From positions 4,744,594-4,808,593 of the forward strand of contig NW_003101682.1 in NCBI RefSeq assembly GCF_000003855.2: a stretch of 64,000 nt of DNA, in the 5' to 3' direction. Made by a program: the position numbers and the translations under genes. This document shows, piece by piece, positions 12,543 through 23,400 of this stretch (within the stretch, counting starts at the first letter, position 1; every line of letters begins with the position of its first letter). The notes beneath the pieces are model-generated. The model did not search any database. It was given only the letters and a program-made list of their open reading frames with translations, and had not been told where the DNA came from. This DNA comes from Blastomyces gilchristii SLH14081. Its lineage: Eukaryota; Ascomycota; Eurotiomycetes; Onygenales; Ajellomycetaceae.

Positions 12543-12800
12543 TGTAAGAAATCTCACTTCTTGCAGATTCTTTATCTCTATTTCTATCTCTCATGTAATC
12601 AATAGAACTAGTGGCTCTTGACTATATACAACTATATAGTCTGGAGTTCATGAATACTATTCATAACTCAGCTTAAATGCTATTATATATTTGGCTTCTA
12701 CATTTTATCTTTCTACTGTGAATACTTCTAATAGTTAACAGTATATATCATACCAAGCTGCAAACACCTGAATAATCGCCTGCGAGAACTTATTCTTACA
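12543..12800 (+). repeat. 3' LTR of Gy1 copy B
   Basis: The mutation pattern mirrors the 5' LTR. The left (inner) half is mutated (TTGCAGATTC, ACTAGTGGCTC), while the right (outer) end keeps AATCGCCTGCGAG, which in the 5' LTR reads AATTGTCTATGAG. Confidence 0.95.
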
Positions 12801-12805
12801 ATATC

Positions 12806-13590
12806 AGATATATACAGCTCACTGAATATAATAACTCTGCTAATGAAGTTGCTGAAGTAGCAGTGAACTTCATCTGTTTATCAGCAGTAAAATGTATCTT
12901 AAATACAGATACAGCAGTAATCATATATAATCTGTAACTATATATATAGAAAATTACTTCAACTAGTTCTACAGCTACTCTGAATATCAGAATTAACAGA
13001 TTCTGTGACTTCAAAGATAATTACAGTTATATTGAAATGAAACTAAATAACAAGCTCTTCAGATTCAGAAACTATGATAATTAACACTGAGAAGTTAAAT
13101 TAAAAGCTATCTTGATTGATGCGTCTCATATACTTGTAGAAGAAAAGTACTCAGATTCTTAACTTATAAGTGATAATTTAAAAATCTTATAATATAAAGA
13201 AAGTCAATTATAAAAGTGTATACAAAACTCAATGAGAACTAAGCTGTAAATACTTAATCAAACTTCTTCATCAATTAATATAATAATAATAAAAATACAG
13301 AAAGTAAACATTAAACAGTAAATAATATAAAGTAGTAATTGTAATAATAATGAAAAAAAAATTAAAAAATTAAAGAAATTAATAATAATATTTTTTATAA
13401 TATCTTTTATATTTACTAAATTATTTATTCAAGTGTAATTATGTTATTATATTATTCACTAAATATATTTTTATTTTCAAAATCTCTTTTTATTTCTCTT
13501 CTTCTTTTTCTATCTTGTTTTCTTTTACTATGTTATTTTATCATCTTCTTCTTTCTCACTTAGTTCTGATTTTTTTTTTATTTTTTTTGT
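12806..13590. other. AT-rich DNA without recognised gene
   Basis: The first 300 bases carry the same CpG-free, CA/TG-rich texture as the transposons and may be a further relic. From about 13250 the sequence becomes poly-A/T and AAT-rich. No family could be assigned. Confidence 0.5.
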
Positions 13591-14004
13591 TTCATATTAC
13601 AAAATCAGTTTCATGGTCACTTGTTTTATCGGGCAATTCAGAGAAAGAAGTGTATTTCTCAAACCTAATAAAACTTGGAACACTGAGCATAAGTATATAA
13701 AAGGAAAATATAATACAGAGGTACAGTACAGCAAATATATACATGTAAAGGTATAAACAGAAGCGCAATATACATGTTTCTCCCGTTTGAAGACGGTCGT
13801 TGCCCGCGTGTCTTCCTCATTGGGGTAGGGGTTCAAGGGCCCTTGATCCTGTTACTAGTCGTCTAGAAGGTTGACGCCTCAGGTAGCGAAAAGGGTCCCG
13901 GAGTCAATACTCTTTCCCCGAGTTGCAACTACGGGCTTGTTTTAACTCTCAAAAGTGTGTGTTGGTGGGCTTGTAATATTTCTAGCATCTTGATAATCAT
14001 CTAA
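13591..14004. other. 3' flank of the transporter gene
   Basis: Base composition rises to normal here and CpG sites are common, which marks the left edge of the gene island. It probably contains the 3' untranslated region of the minus-strand gene. A 14-bp perfect palindrome, TCAAGGGCCCTTGA, lies at 13833-13846. No other gene was found. Confidence 0.5.
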
Positions 14005-15870
14005 CTATTGAGATGGTTGCGCCGGCGTTGTAGTGGGGGCCGCATTACCATCGTTTGCTTCAGACATAGCACCTTGGCTAGATTCCTCATGATACGAACA
14101 ATTTTGATTTCCGCTCGATGCAAGTCTAGCAGCATCCCTCTGTGGCAGTTCCTCGAGTGGTGGGAGGGTATAATTTGAGCTTTTCCAGGGTGGAACACGC
14201 AAGATATACATAGTATCAAGCTCTTCAAGTGTTCGACCTTTACCTTCAATGACCCCAAAATACACGGTCATCGCGCCAAGAAAGAGGCAGCCAGCGAAGA
14301 CGTAGCCGTATCTGAAGTCGATAGCACTCGTGATAAAGGGAGTAAAGAAAGCGATGAGGAAGTTCCAAAGCCAGTTTGATGCCGTTGCGAGAGCCATGGC
14401 TCTGGCACGATAGCGAGATGGATACAGCTCCGCGATAATAGCCCAGACCATCGGTCCCCAGGTACTGGCAAAACCTAGAATGAACAAACAAGCGAATACC
14501 ACCATCACTTTCCCAGGACCAGGCGTGAGTTCAGGTGATTCTCGGTCTAGTTTGAAATGGCCAATGGAAGCGAAAACCATAAAGCAGACGAACATCCAGA
14601 GTGCGCCGGCTATCAAGGACTTCCGACGACCAAAATGCTCAATGTTATACAAGCCAAGGAAGGTGGTTCCGAAGTTAACAGCCCCAAGGATCATTTGCGT
14701 AACGTAACTGTTTTCAATACCAGCACCTTTAAACACCGTTGTCCCATAGTAGAAAAAGTAATTGGCCCCGGTGAGCTGTTGTAGGGCTTGTAAGGCGACT
14801 CCGAGCAGAATTCTATACCTCATTCGGGGGGCATAGAACATCTCATACCACGGTTGGTCCTTTGCTGCCATTTCTTCCTCATATTTCTCACGGATTTCTT
14901 CCAGTTCTAGGTGGAGTTGTTGGTGATTGTGCGGGATGCCATAGAACCGCATCATTGACTTTTTCGCTCGGTCGACTTTACCTGTTCGATAATCATAACG
15001 GGGAGAGTCTGGGAAAAATGATATCCCAATACCGAGGATCAATATCCAGATGAACGTTATCCCGATCGTAATCCTCCAGGAGCCGCTATCATTACGGCTC
15101 TCGGTACCGAAATTGATGCAGTTGGCAACAAAAATGCCCAGAGTGATAAAAAGTTGATAGCAACTATGAACATTGATTAGGCGCCTATTCACACTAAATA
15201 GCATCATCGAAGCAACGGAGAATACCTGATCATAGCACCGCGAATATGTCGTGGTGCACTTTCCCCCTGATATAGAGGAACCAGCAACGAAAGCGCGCCG
15301 ACACCAAGACCCGCGATCCAGCGACCAATAACCACCTGATACCATTTAGGAGATTCTGAAGTCAATTGAACGATAATGCCGACACTCAGTATCAGACACC
15401 AGCCGGACATTGACCACTTCCGCCCAACCCTATCGGCAATTGGCGCAGCACCCAGTGCGCCCATTAGCGTTCCAATAGAGAGCTTCATCCAAAATTAGAC
15501 TACAAAAATTCAAACATGGCAGAGCGAAATTGGAAGGTATTAAACAAGGAAAACATACCAAGCCAACAATTAAGCCAGCACGAACATTGCTGAAATGATA
15601 ACCGTCGCCAGAGGCATTGCGCTCGCCAAATCGCCTTAAGAAATCGTCCATCTCCAGTACTCCTGAGATCTGACCAGTGTCATATCCAAAGACGAACCCT
15701 CCCATCGAAACAAATACGCCCATGATGAAGGAGCGCCATGTTATCCAAGGGATCGGGGTATTGACAAATTCTTCCCCCAATTTCTCCTGGTCAACCTGAG
15801 AGAGGCGCCTTTCTAGAGCCGCTGAAGGATTATATTTTTCCAGACCAAAAAACCTCGAAAGTTTCGCCAT
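14005..15870 (-). CDS. MFS hexose transporter (sugar porter family), two introns, intact
   Basis: This is a plasma-membrane sugar transporter of the major facilitator superfamily, probably a glucose/hexose proton symporter. The spliced frame is 15870-15559, 15482-15226 and 15163-14005: 1728 nt, 575 residues, about normal for fungal HXT-type proteins. After a ~45-residue cytoplasmic N-terminus come FGYDTGQISG (61-70) in helix 1, DRVGRK (121-126) in the loop 2-3 signature, GRWIAGLGVG (157-166), PDSPR (241-245) for the usual PESPR, QQLTGANYFFYYGT (318-331) in helix 7, FGRR (367-370), PSRYRARA (438-445) and EGKGRTLEELD (496-506). The C-terminal tail is Ser/Ala/Pro/Gln-rich. No in-frame stop and no loss of Trp codons is seen, unlike everything around it. 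A substrate-specific name or a sensor role cannot be decided from sequence alone. Confidence 0.96.
15164..15225 (-). other. Transporter intron 2 (62 bp)
   Basis: The donor is GTATTC, the acceptor is TTCATAG, and CTAATC serves as branch point. The intron is in phase 2. Splicing rebuilds RGAMISCYQLFITLGI, a conserved stretch of fungal hexose transporters. Confidence 0.9.
15483..15558 (-). other. Transporter intron 1 (76 bp)
   Basis: The donor is GTATGT, the acceptor is GATGAAG, and a branch-point-like CTAAT sits about 18 nt before the acceptor. Splicing joins ...GLIVGL to LSIGTLMGAL, the expected sugar-porter sequence. Unspliced, the frame runs to a stop. Confidence 0.9.
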
Positions 15871-16320
15871 GGTGAGAATTAAGGCGAATTAAAAGATGGA
15901 ACTCCCCGTGGAGGGAAAACTGAGGACTATATAGAATGTAAAAATATTGTGCAAGCTGGTTCCAGTTGCTGGTCCTCGCATGATGAGCTTTCCACTTTAT
16001 ATAGTTTAGATTCCATAGTGGCATTATGGGGCGTACAGTAGATGGTACATACAAATAGCCGACCCAAGAGCCGGTTCTCGATAATTCGCCGCGATGTTCA
16101 ACGACGACGACGGTCAACAACATACCTAGGTATGCTGCTGTGGTGGCTGTTTGTAAGAATAAGCTTTTTTTTAGCGCATCCTGGACCGGCCCCAGGACTA
16201 AGCCATGGCAAATGATGGAAGTATGATGCCATTTGTTGCCTCTTTTCGCTCTATTCCTGGAGGTAGATGGCCGCGTGACCATGTCTGGGGCCAAGACCAA
16301 ACTTTATACTGGTCAATCCC
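15871..16320 (-). promoter_or_regulatory. Upstream region of the transporter gene
   Basis: About 450 bp of normal base composition precede the start codon before the AT-rich block begins. A TATA-like CTATATAAAG (minus strand) lies at 15996-16005, about 130 bp upstream of the ATG, and a weaker one (CTATATAGTCC) near 15925-15935. Two SYGGRG-type hexamers (GTGGAG at 15908, CTGGAG at 16257) match the CreA carbon-repression consensus, but hexamers occur often by chance. Open frames crossing this region look spurious. Confidence 0.45.
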
Positions 16321-16584
16321 ATTGCTTAAAAGAATTACTTCTCGTATATATAATCATAAATCATTTTGTTTTAAATATTGAAAATCTTAGATAAACTTGT
16401 AAAATAAAAATTTAATTCTAAATAAAGAATATATTTTATATTCTGATTTAATTATTATAAATAATATTAAGAAAGACTGAAATTATTTATAATATATAAT
16501 ATTATAATATTTCTTTTTATTATCTAAAAAATAAAAGTAGTAAAAAATTAAAGTAAAATAAAACTCTTGTTTTCTGATTATAAA
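16321..16584. other. Extremely AT-rich DNA, nothing recognised
   Basis: This is the right edge of the gene island. The sequence is mostly A/T runs. It may be the decayed 3' end of the LINE relic that follows, but no alignment by eye was convincing. Confidence 0.4.
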
Positions 16585-16856
16585 ATATAATTAAATATGA
16601 AAAATTACAAAATTTCAGCTCAGAATATAAAAACTTTCTATAAATTATCATAGTGTTATTATTTTTTTAATAACTTGAAATTATTTAAAAGATATAAGAA
16701 GAAAATTAGTTTTAAAAATAAGCGGAATTAAAATTACTAATAAAAAAATAAAATAATAAAAAATAATAAAAGAAAATTTAAAAATAGTAAATAATTATTT
16801 AAATAGATTATATCTTAACTTCTTCTATTTTTTCATATTAACAAAATTCTGAATTT

Positions 16857-17250
16857 ACCTCAGTGACTAAATGATTAATGCAGCTACTCAGTAGCATTTT
16901 AATATGAGAAATTAAAAGCATGTGAGTTTGAAGCTCGCAGAGAATATATTAAATTCAGAACTTAAGCATCTTAGATTTCTAATAAATACAGAAGTGTATA
17001 AATTACTATAATAAATTACTCTGTGTTTCTGAGCTAAGAAGTTATTATTACATGTATCTAATTGTCACTTATTTAATCGAGTTATTACTGATTTATATTT
17101 TCTTGATTTCAATATTATCTTGATATGATTTCAATCTTTGTATTTTCTCATATAATCAATACTTAATCTGTATTTATTATCATGCAAGAACTCATCATAA
17201 GCTCTGCTTGCATATGAGTATAATAGAAGAATACCAATAGCAATAATAAT
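16857..17250 (+). mobile_element. tRNA-derived SINE, copy 2
   Basis: This is the same family as 4501-4877, on the plus strand. The A-box-like stretch is TGACTAAATGATTAA and the B-box-like stretch is GAGTTTGAAGCTC. The 3' hairpin has the stem ATGCAAG/CTTGCAT (17182-17188 with 17207-17213), and the tail is AATAATAAT. It is flanked by a 14-bp target-site duplication with one mismatch, AAAATTCTGAATTT (16843-16856) and AAAATTCAGAATTT (17251-17264). It sits inside the LINE-D relic, so it inserted later. Confidence 0.88.
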
Positions 17251-17689
17251 AAAATTCAGAATTTTTTTATTTCTTTATAGCAATTTGATTTAATGATAAA
17301 AAATCTATTAAATACTTAGTTTCTATATCAGTTAAAAATAGAAATTTCATATTTAATTAATTTAAATTATACTTTTCTTTTAATTTTACTTTGAAATTGC
17401 TATATAATACAAGTGTAATATATATACTTCTTATTTTAATTTAATTTATGAAAATAAATATTTGTTTAAATTAAATCTATTAGTAAATCTTTATATATAA
17501 AATTTAAAATACTTATATTCTAGTTTTAATTATACTATAGATAAGAATACTTTCCTTTCATATTTAATTAAATAAAATTATTATTTAGACTTTATTTTAA
17601 ATTTTAAATGTGATATATTTCTGTTTTAATTTCTTTAATCGTTATTTTATCTTTTGAAATATTATTTTTTTATTTTCTTTTCATAAAAC

Positions 17690-18170
17690 ATCAGTACTGT
17701 AATGTTTACTTTTATTACTTTTCAGAATGTTTACTTCTTTCTGTATTTTAATACTATTCAGAACTACTTTTCATAGCATATATTTCTTTTTTTAATGAAC
17801 TATTTTCTGAAGTTTTTACTTTTTTCTTCTTTCACTCTGAACTGAACTAAGAGCAGAATCATGAATTGTATATTTAATTTCATTTAATCTGATTTCATAT
17901 ATTTCTTCATATGAGTTTTATCAGAACTTAGTATTAAAAAAAATCAAAAATAAACTATTTCTTTCAAAACTGATGTGAAAAATGATCAGATTTAATACAA
18001 AAATATAGTAAGAGTAATTTCTCAAAATATACAGTGAAAGTTAAGTGTTTTTGAAAAACTTAGAAGAAAACTATAACTGAAAGTTAAATTCAGTCTTATT
18101 CAGTTCATTCAGTGATTGTTTATATAATTAAAAGTTGATATTAATTGATATAATTCATTATCTAACAGAA
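17690..18170. other. Unaligned AT-rich segment inside LINE-D
   Basis: It is flanked on both sides by sequence that aligns with the LINE family but does not itself match the family by eye. No terminal repeats or open frame were seen. Confidence 0.4.
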
Positions 18171-18417
18171 TAAATCACCTAACAGACTTTGAAGATGTTC
18201 AGGGAAATTTCTTTGATTAATTCATCAAACTTGAACTCTATAATCAGCTACTGAAGTGATACAAGCTATATATACTTATTATATAGTTTGAAAGAATATA
18301 TCTCTTTCTGTATTTGATAGTCTGATTATAGTATTCAACATTTTTTCCGCTTTGATAGCTCTTTGATGAAGATGATATTTAAAATTCAACTTGAAGTTTA
18401 ATCATACTCTCAGTGAA

Positions 18418-18517
18418 NNNNNNNNNNNNNNNNNNNNNNNNNNNNNNNNNNNNNNNNNNNNNNNNNNNNNNNNNNNNNNNNNNNNNNNNNNNNNNNNNNN
18501 NNNNNNNNNNNNNNNNN
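18418..18517. other. Assembly gap, 100 N
   Basis: There are exactly 100 N, the usual placeholder for a gap of unknown size. Both sides are colinear with the LINE family. The intact copy LINE-B has about 124 bp between the same two flanking points, so the join is plausible and the true gap is probably of similar size. Confidence 0.95.
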
Positions 18518-18739
18518 TTCTTGATTGATATCTGCTTGAAGAAAGATTTCTTTTTCTGCTTTTTCAATTACTTTTAAATTGTTCTTAATAGTTTTTAAAC
18601 TGTAGACTACTATTTTTAAACATTTTAATGTTTTCTTTAGACTATTTTTAATTTCTTAAAAAGTAATGCTTTTTGATAATACTCAAATAAGATTTAAAGT
18701 CATTTAAAGCAATAAAAATAATTTAAATTGAGAAGTGAA

Positions 18740-19438
18740 ATCATGGTCTCATTTGAAAAATGTGACAAGAGTAGACAGTAAGTCTCACTGAGACAGTATG
18801 TGACTACTATCTAATGTTAAAACTGTGTAATGGGATCAGTTGAATTGGTAATGAGACTATCAAAAATCCTGGTCCAGGTTTCAGACACGGTCACACGGTC
18901 AGTCTAGATAGAGATATACACACTCTAGAGAATGATATGAAGTTTTCTTCAGAGAATGAGATTAGATCAGTCTCAGCACAGATGCATGAGATTATATCAG
19001 TCTGTTAATAGAGTTCAACTGATTCAAACTTGTAATCAGATTGAGTGATTTAAATTGTAATATAATGAAACTGAAGTCGTGACTAGTCAGTAATATTATA
19101 TAGATAGTTGTTTGAGAAGCTGTATAAGTGAGCTTGACTATCTTGCTTGAATAGTGAGCTTGTGAGCTACAGGGTTATTGTGAGGATATCACAGATATAG
19201 TACTTAGTATACTAAGAAGATTGTATGAGAAATTCAGTAACTCTTGTATATATTGTCAGTAGGAGAAAAAGAGGTTCTTATATCCATCAATTGAATCTTC
19301 CTGTATTACATCCGAATGATGTCATAGAGTGGTTGGAAACCGGTTCGAACAGCCTGCGGGATGAATGGAATCATTCACAGGGAAGCGATGGGCCGTGTGA
19401 AACCGCAACAGGGCCTTGGCGCGGCCAGGGGCGTGACA
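18740..19438 (-). mobile_element. Gy3 fragment: 5' LTR and leader of a third Gypsy family
   Basis: 19056-19438 is a minus-strand LTR of family Gy3. Its end matches the start of the complete copy at 49807, and its other end reads TGTAATATAATG for the family TGTAACGTGGCG. It lacks about 165 bp of the 545-bp LTR. 18740-19055 aligns with the Gy3 leader that follows the 5' LTR (compare 50352-50560). The outer LTR part (19303-19440) is CpG-rich and unmutated, so the open frame at 19225-19464 is a by-product. Confidence 0.8.
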
Positions 19439-20119
19439 GCAGTGATAAGACTGACAGAGATTAAGACACTGTTATGAGTGATAATACTCTTACTTCATCA
19501 GTTAGTAGAAAGTGACTAGAGAAGTTACAGAGATGCTCATGAGAAGCTTAGCAGTTATCAGATATTATTTATAAAGATATTGAAATTGAAAAAGAATTTA
19601 TTCTTAAGAAGTTTTTGAATTAATATACAGATATTATTAGAAACACTCTCTCTCTATTATCTGAGTGAAAACACTTCATGAATGAATGAAGATACTCATA
19701 TTTTATGAAAATGAGAGCTGTTACAGAAAAAGAGAAAACAAGATAAGATTTCACAGACAGATCTGAGATATTTATACTACTCTAAAGAGATTTATTTACA
19801 GTATAAGTAATCTCACAGAATAGTCAGATTACTCTAGTAAATGAAGAATAATTATAAATCACAGATCTGAATCTTTTTATATAACTATAAAGAATAATTA
19901 CAGACTGCAGATAATCTTGATTCTGCAATTCTGCAGAGTTAGTAAAATAATGGAAAATTTCTTACAACTCTACAGTGTCAAAGAATGATGATTTATGAGA
20001 ATGAGTAAAAGATCAACTTATAAATGCTTCTCTTTAATCAGAGTAATTTTACAGAAAGTAATTCACCTGTAGAATGAATCTGTGTAACAGTCACACAAGA
20101 ATCTGATAAAAAAATAATT
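19439..20119 (+). mobile_element. Gy1 copy C: 3' fragment
   Basis: This aligns with 11601 to about 12260 of the complete Gy1 copy: the end of the extra Cys-rich frame and the 3' untranslated stretch. It is cut on the left by the Gy3 LTR and on the right by the Gy2 LTR at 20120, so it forms the substrate of the large nest. The continuation should lie to the right of the window. Confidence 0.85.
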
Positions 20120-20439
20120 TGTAAGAGGTCTACGCTAAATAGAGCGGTATAATATTTATAGGTCTTATATAACAAAGTGAAAAACATTAGAGAAGGAAAG
20201 AAAGAGAAAGTGTGAGAATCAGTGATCAGAGTGAATATTTATACACATACACAGTAGTGTATACAGTGAAACTTCAGGGTGGAAGAGTAGAGGTTTTCAT
20301 ACACAGTGAAGCTTTGAGACAGAAGAATAGAAATTCTGTAGATTTTCAGCCAAGAATCAGTGACTGAGAATCAGAGTGGTAGAAATCTGTGAAGTGTAAT
20401 CAAATAGTCTATATAATTAATCAGAAACAGCATGCTATA
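20120..20439 (-). repeat. Left (3') LTR of the outer Gy2 copy 3
   Basis: It begins TGTAAGAGGTCTACGC and ends CATGCTATA (family end GCCCGCCACA). It carries an extra block of about 40 bp (around 20271-20312, GGTGGAAGAGTAGAGG) that is present in the LTR at 63791 but absent from the LTRs at 48380, 48610 and 61895. This pairs it with 63791 rather than with copy 1. Confidence 0.82.
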
Positions 20440-23400
20440 TTAGTCCTCTCTCTCTTTCTTAGTTGTACATAGCTTCTATCAGTCAAGGGCTGCGGTCTCA
20501 GATAACATGAAACTCAGAGTTCAGATCAGATGATTATAGCTGACTCATTTCACAAGATATTATCAGCTGCAGTCACAGAATCTCTTATTAAGAATATCTT
20601 CAGTCTCTTATTCAAGTTTGTTATCTTCTTCTATGATTCTTGACAGCTGTCAGTTGAAAGTTAGTTAAGAAGAGAACAGATCAGTGATGATGCAGTGAAG
20701 CAAGCTTGTATAAAAGACATTATGAATCTCTGATAATGTGTCAAGATAATAGTTATAACTGTCTAGAACTTCTATCACTTTATACTTTATATAATGATAA
20801 TTCAGTGTATAAGATGAGTGTGTGATCTGTATATTCTTAAGATTTAATTATATTAGATCTTCTATCTTATATTGCTCAGCAGAGTCTCAGTGAATATTGA
20901 TTCAATTCTTAATTCTGTTTAGTGCTTATCATGAAGGCTTCTGCTCAATTATAAGTATCTCAGAGTTTTGTTACTATATTATCAGTGATCTGAATTGAAC
21001 TGTGAAGATTCAGTGTGAAATGTGTGATCTCTAAAAGATTCAGTACTTTTATATGATATTCATATATAAGAAAGAACAGGCTTATATCTTTTGAAATGAC
21101 ATCTCAGTCATTGATAGTGATTTCAGTGTGTAGAAGAAGATCATATCAATTATCTTATAAGTGATTACAGAATTTATGATGATAATTCTTTACAGTCTGA
21201 ATTATTTATTCTAATGTATTATCAGTCTCAGAGTAATAAATAGTTGATAAACAGTGTGTAATCTTGAGAACTTGACAGATTCTTATTCAGAAAGTGCTTA
21301 TAAATTGACAGCTCTGATCTGATACTATAGATCTCAGTAATTCATATATCTGATAGAATAAGCTTCTTAGAAAAGCTTCAGTGACTTATTCAGTATTCAT
21401 CTTATTATAAAATTTCAATATTATATTCTTGCTTAATTAGTTCACAATGATCAGAATGTTTCTATAATTCTTACTCTGAGAGAGATTAACAGTGAAGTCA
21501 ATTATTACATCTCATCAGATTCTATCAGACATATCAAGTAATTTCAGCAGATCTTTTCTACAGTTCTTTCATAAGATAATGAAGAAACAATAATATCTCA
21601 GATTAGTAGAACTCTCAAGAGAGTATTTAGTATAGTTGTTTACAATCTGAATGATCAGTCATATGAGAGTCATGCATCTCTTACATTATTCAGGTGTGTA
21701 AGAGTTCAGAGTAAGAGACTCAGCATCATTTGTAGAATTATAGAGTGTTATTATCATCAATTGAACATTCTGAGATTTCAGTTCTTATACATAGTTCTGG
21801 AAAAAATTGAGATGCTTCTTATTATACTGCTTCAGTGAGTGTTTAAAGAAATTCATCAGTTTAAGCTGCTGTATATCATAGTTCATCTAATATAGATTCA
21901 GAAGAAGTTGAGATATTAGTAGCAGTTCTAATCAGAGAAGTATATATAGTGTCATGAGCTGTTTTATCTTGATCAACTAGTATCTTCAGATTCAAGAGTC
22001 AGTGCTCTCAGTTCATTCAGCAAGTATCTGTTATATTAAATAGTATATCTTACTCTTATCATGAGAGGGCATCTGTTATCAAGTTCTGACTGTCAGAACA
22101 GTAGTGTATTGTAAAATGAAAGCAGCTTAAGAACTCAGATCATTATATCTATTATTCAGTGAGTTTATAAGTAGTTGTGAAGTACTTGAGATTCTTATAA
22201 TCTGTGATTATCTCAAATTTGAAGATGCTTTGAAGTTCAGAGTCTCATTCTTCTAGACAGTGTGTAATTATAAGAAGTTTCTTGTTATAAATCATATAGT
22301 TGCATTGAGCAGGACTTAGTTTCTTAGATATGAAAGCACATGATTATAAGACATCTTCATCATTATATTATAATATAGCTTCTTCTGTGACATAGTCAGA
22401 GAAATCAGCTTCAATAACTGTCTCATGATCAGAATCAAATATTATCAGCAGAGAGATATTAATGAACATCTTCTTTATTTATATAAATACAGCTTTGATA
22501 TCTGCTGATCATTGAAATACTGAGTCTTTCTTAGTAAGTTCTATAAGTGATTTCATAATATCTGAGAGGTTCTGTATAAATTGCTGATAGAAGTTAGTGA
22601 ATCTGATGAAGCTTTATACATCTTTCACAGTGCACAGAGTCTCTTATTCAAGAATAGCAGAGATCTTCTCAGAATTCATTCAGATTCTCTTACCAGCTTC
22701 TATGATAAAGCCTAGATATTTTGTACTTTTAATCTCAAAATCACACTTCTCTATGTCTATCAGTAGTTCTGCTTTCTGTAGTCATTGTAATATCTTTCAT
22801 ACATGTTCTTGATATTCTTTCTTAGACTCATCCGTGAAGATGAGAGTGTTATCAAGACATACAGATACAAATTCATCAAGGAAATCTCAGAGTGCTCAGT
22901 TGATATACTTCTGAAATGTACTGAGAGCATTAGCCAGTTCAAAGAGTATGACTAGTCATTCAAAGAGATCATATTATGTTCATAATACTGTAAGTCACTC
23001 TTCTCCTTCAGTAATACAGATCTTATAAAACACAGTGATGACATCTAACTTTGTAAATTATTAAGTGTATTCAATACAAGCTAGTGTTTTATTAATAAGA
23101 GATAAAGAATAACAGTTCTTTTTTATTAATCTATTCAGTTCTTGATAGTTTACACAGAATCAGAGTTCTTCATCTAATTTCTTTACAAAGAGAATATAGG
23201 CTGCAGTGAAAGAGTTACTAATATATATAAATTCTTTATTCAACAGATCATTGAGTGTCTTTCAAAAAAGATGAAGTTCATCTCAGAACATGTTATAAAG
23301 AAGATCTTATAGTAATTCAGAGTCTTTATTATTCTTTCTTTCTAACTTGATACTGTGATTCACTTCTGAGTCTTGTAAGAGGGGTATATTTGTAATATTA

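Larger units (their letters stand above)
5553..12800 (+). mobile_element. Gy1 copy B: complete chromodomain Gypsy LTR retrotransposon (7248 bp)
   Basis: The two 258-bp LTRs (5553-5810 and 12543-12800) both begin TGTAAGAA and end TTCTTACA, and the element is flanked by the 5-bp target-site duplication ATATC (5548-5552 and 12801-12805). In order it holds gag with a degenerate zinc knuckle, protease region, reverse transcriptase, RNase H, integrase, a chromodomain, and then about 1.7 kb that includes an extra Cys-rich frame. A purine run at 12528-12540 precedes the 3' LTR as polypurine tract. No tRNA-complementary primer-binding site was recognised. Every coding frame has many stops, so the copy is dead. 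Confidence 0.96.
16585..18640 (-). mobile_element. LINE-D: old, strongly decayed LINE relic
   Basis: This is the minus-strand relic of the same LINE family found intact at 25129-47988. 16585-16850 matches the family 3' region. 17265-17690 matches the C-terminal part of ORF2. 18175-18620 matches the RT thumb region (compare 27740-28190). It is much more AT-rich and diverged than the other copies and contains a SINE insertion at 16857-17250. About 480 bp (17690-18170) do not align and may be an insertion or heavily decayed RNase H region. No coding capacity remains. Confidence 0.8.

Noticed and set aside
12796..13014. 72-codon minus-strand open frame with hydrophobic stretches
   Set aside because: It begins at the end of the Gy1 LTR, covers the target duplication, and its composition follows the CA/TG-rich texture of mutated DNA.
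15830..16300. 156-codon open frame upstream of the transporter
   Set aside because: It overlaps the transporter start in another frame, covers the TATA-like site, and has no recognisable domain.
18770..18830. Inverted repeat GTCTCACTGAGAC as a regulatory hairpin
   Set aside because: The stem is short and lies in a decayed Gy3 leader; no second copy supports a function.
19225..19464. 79-codon open frame as a gene
   Set aside because: It lies across the CpG-rich end of a Gy3 LTR and the junction to Gy1.
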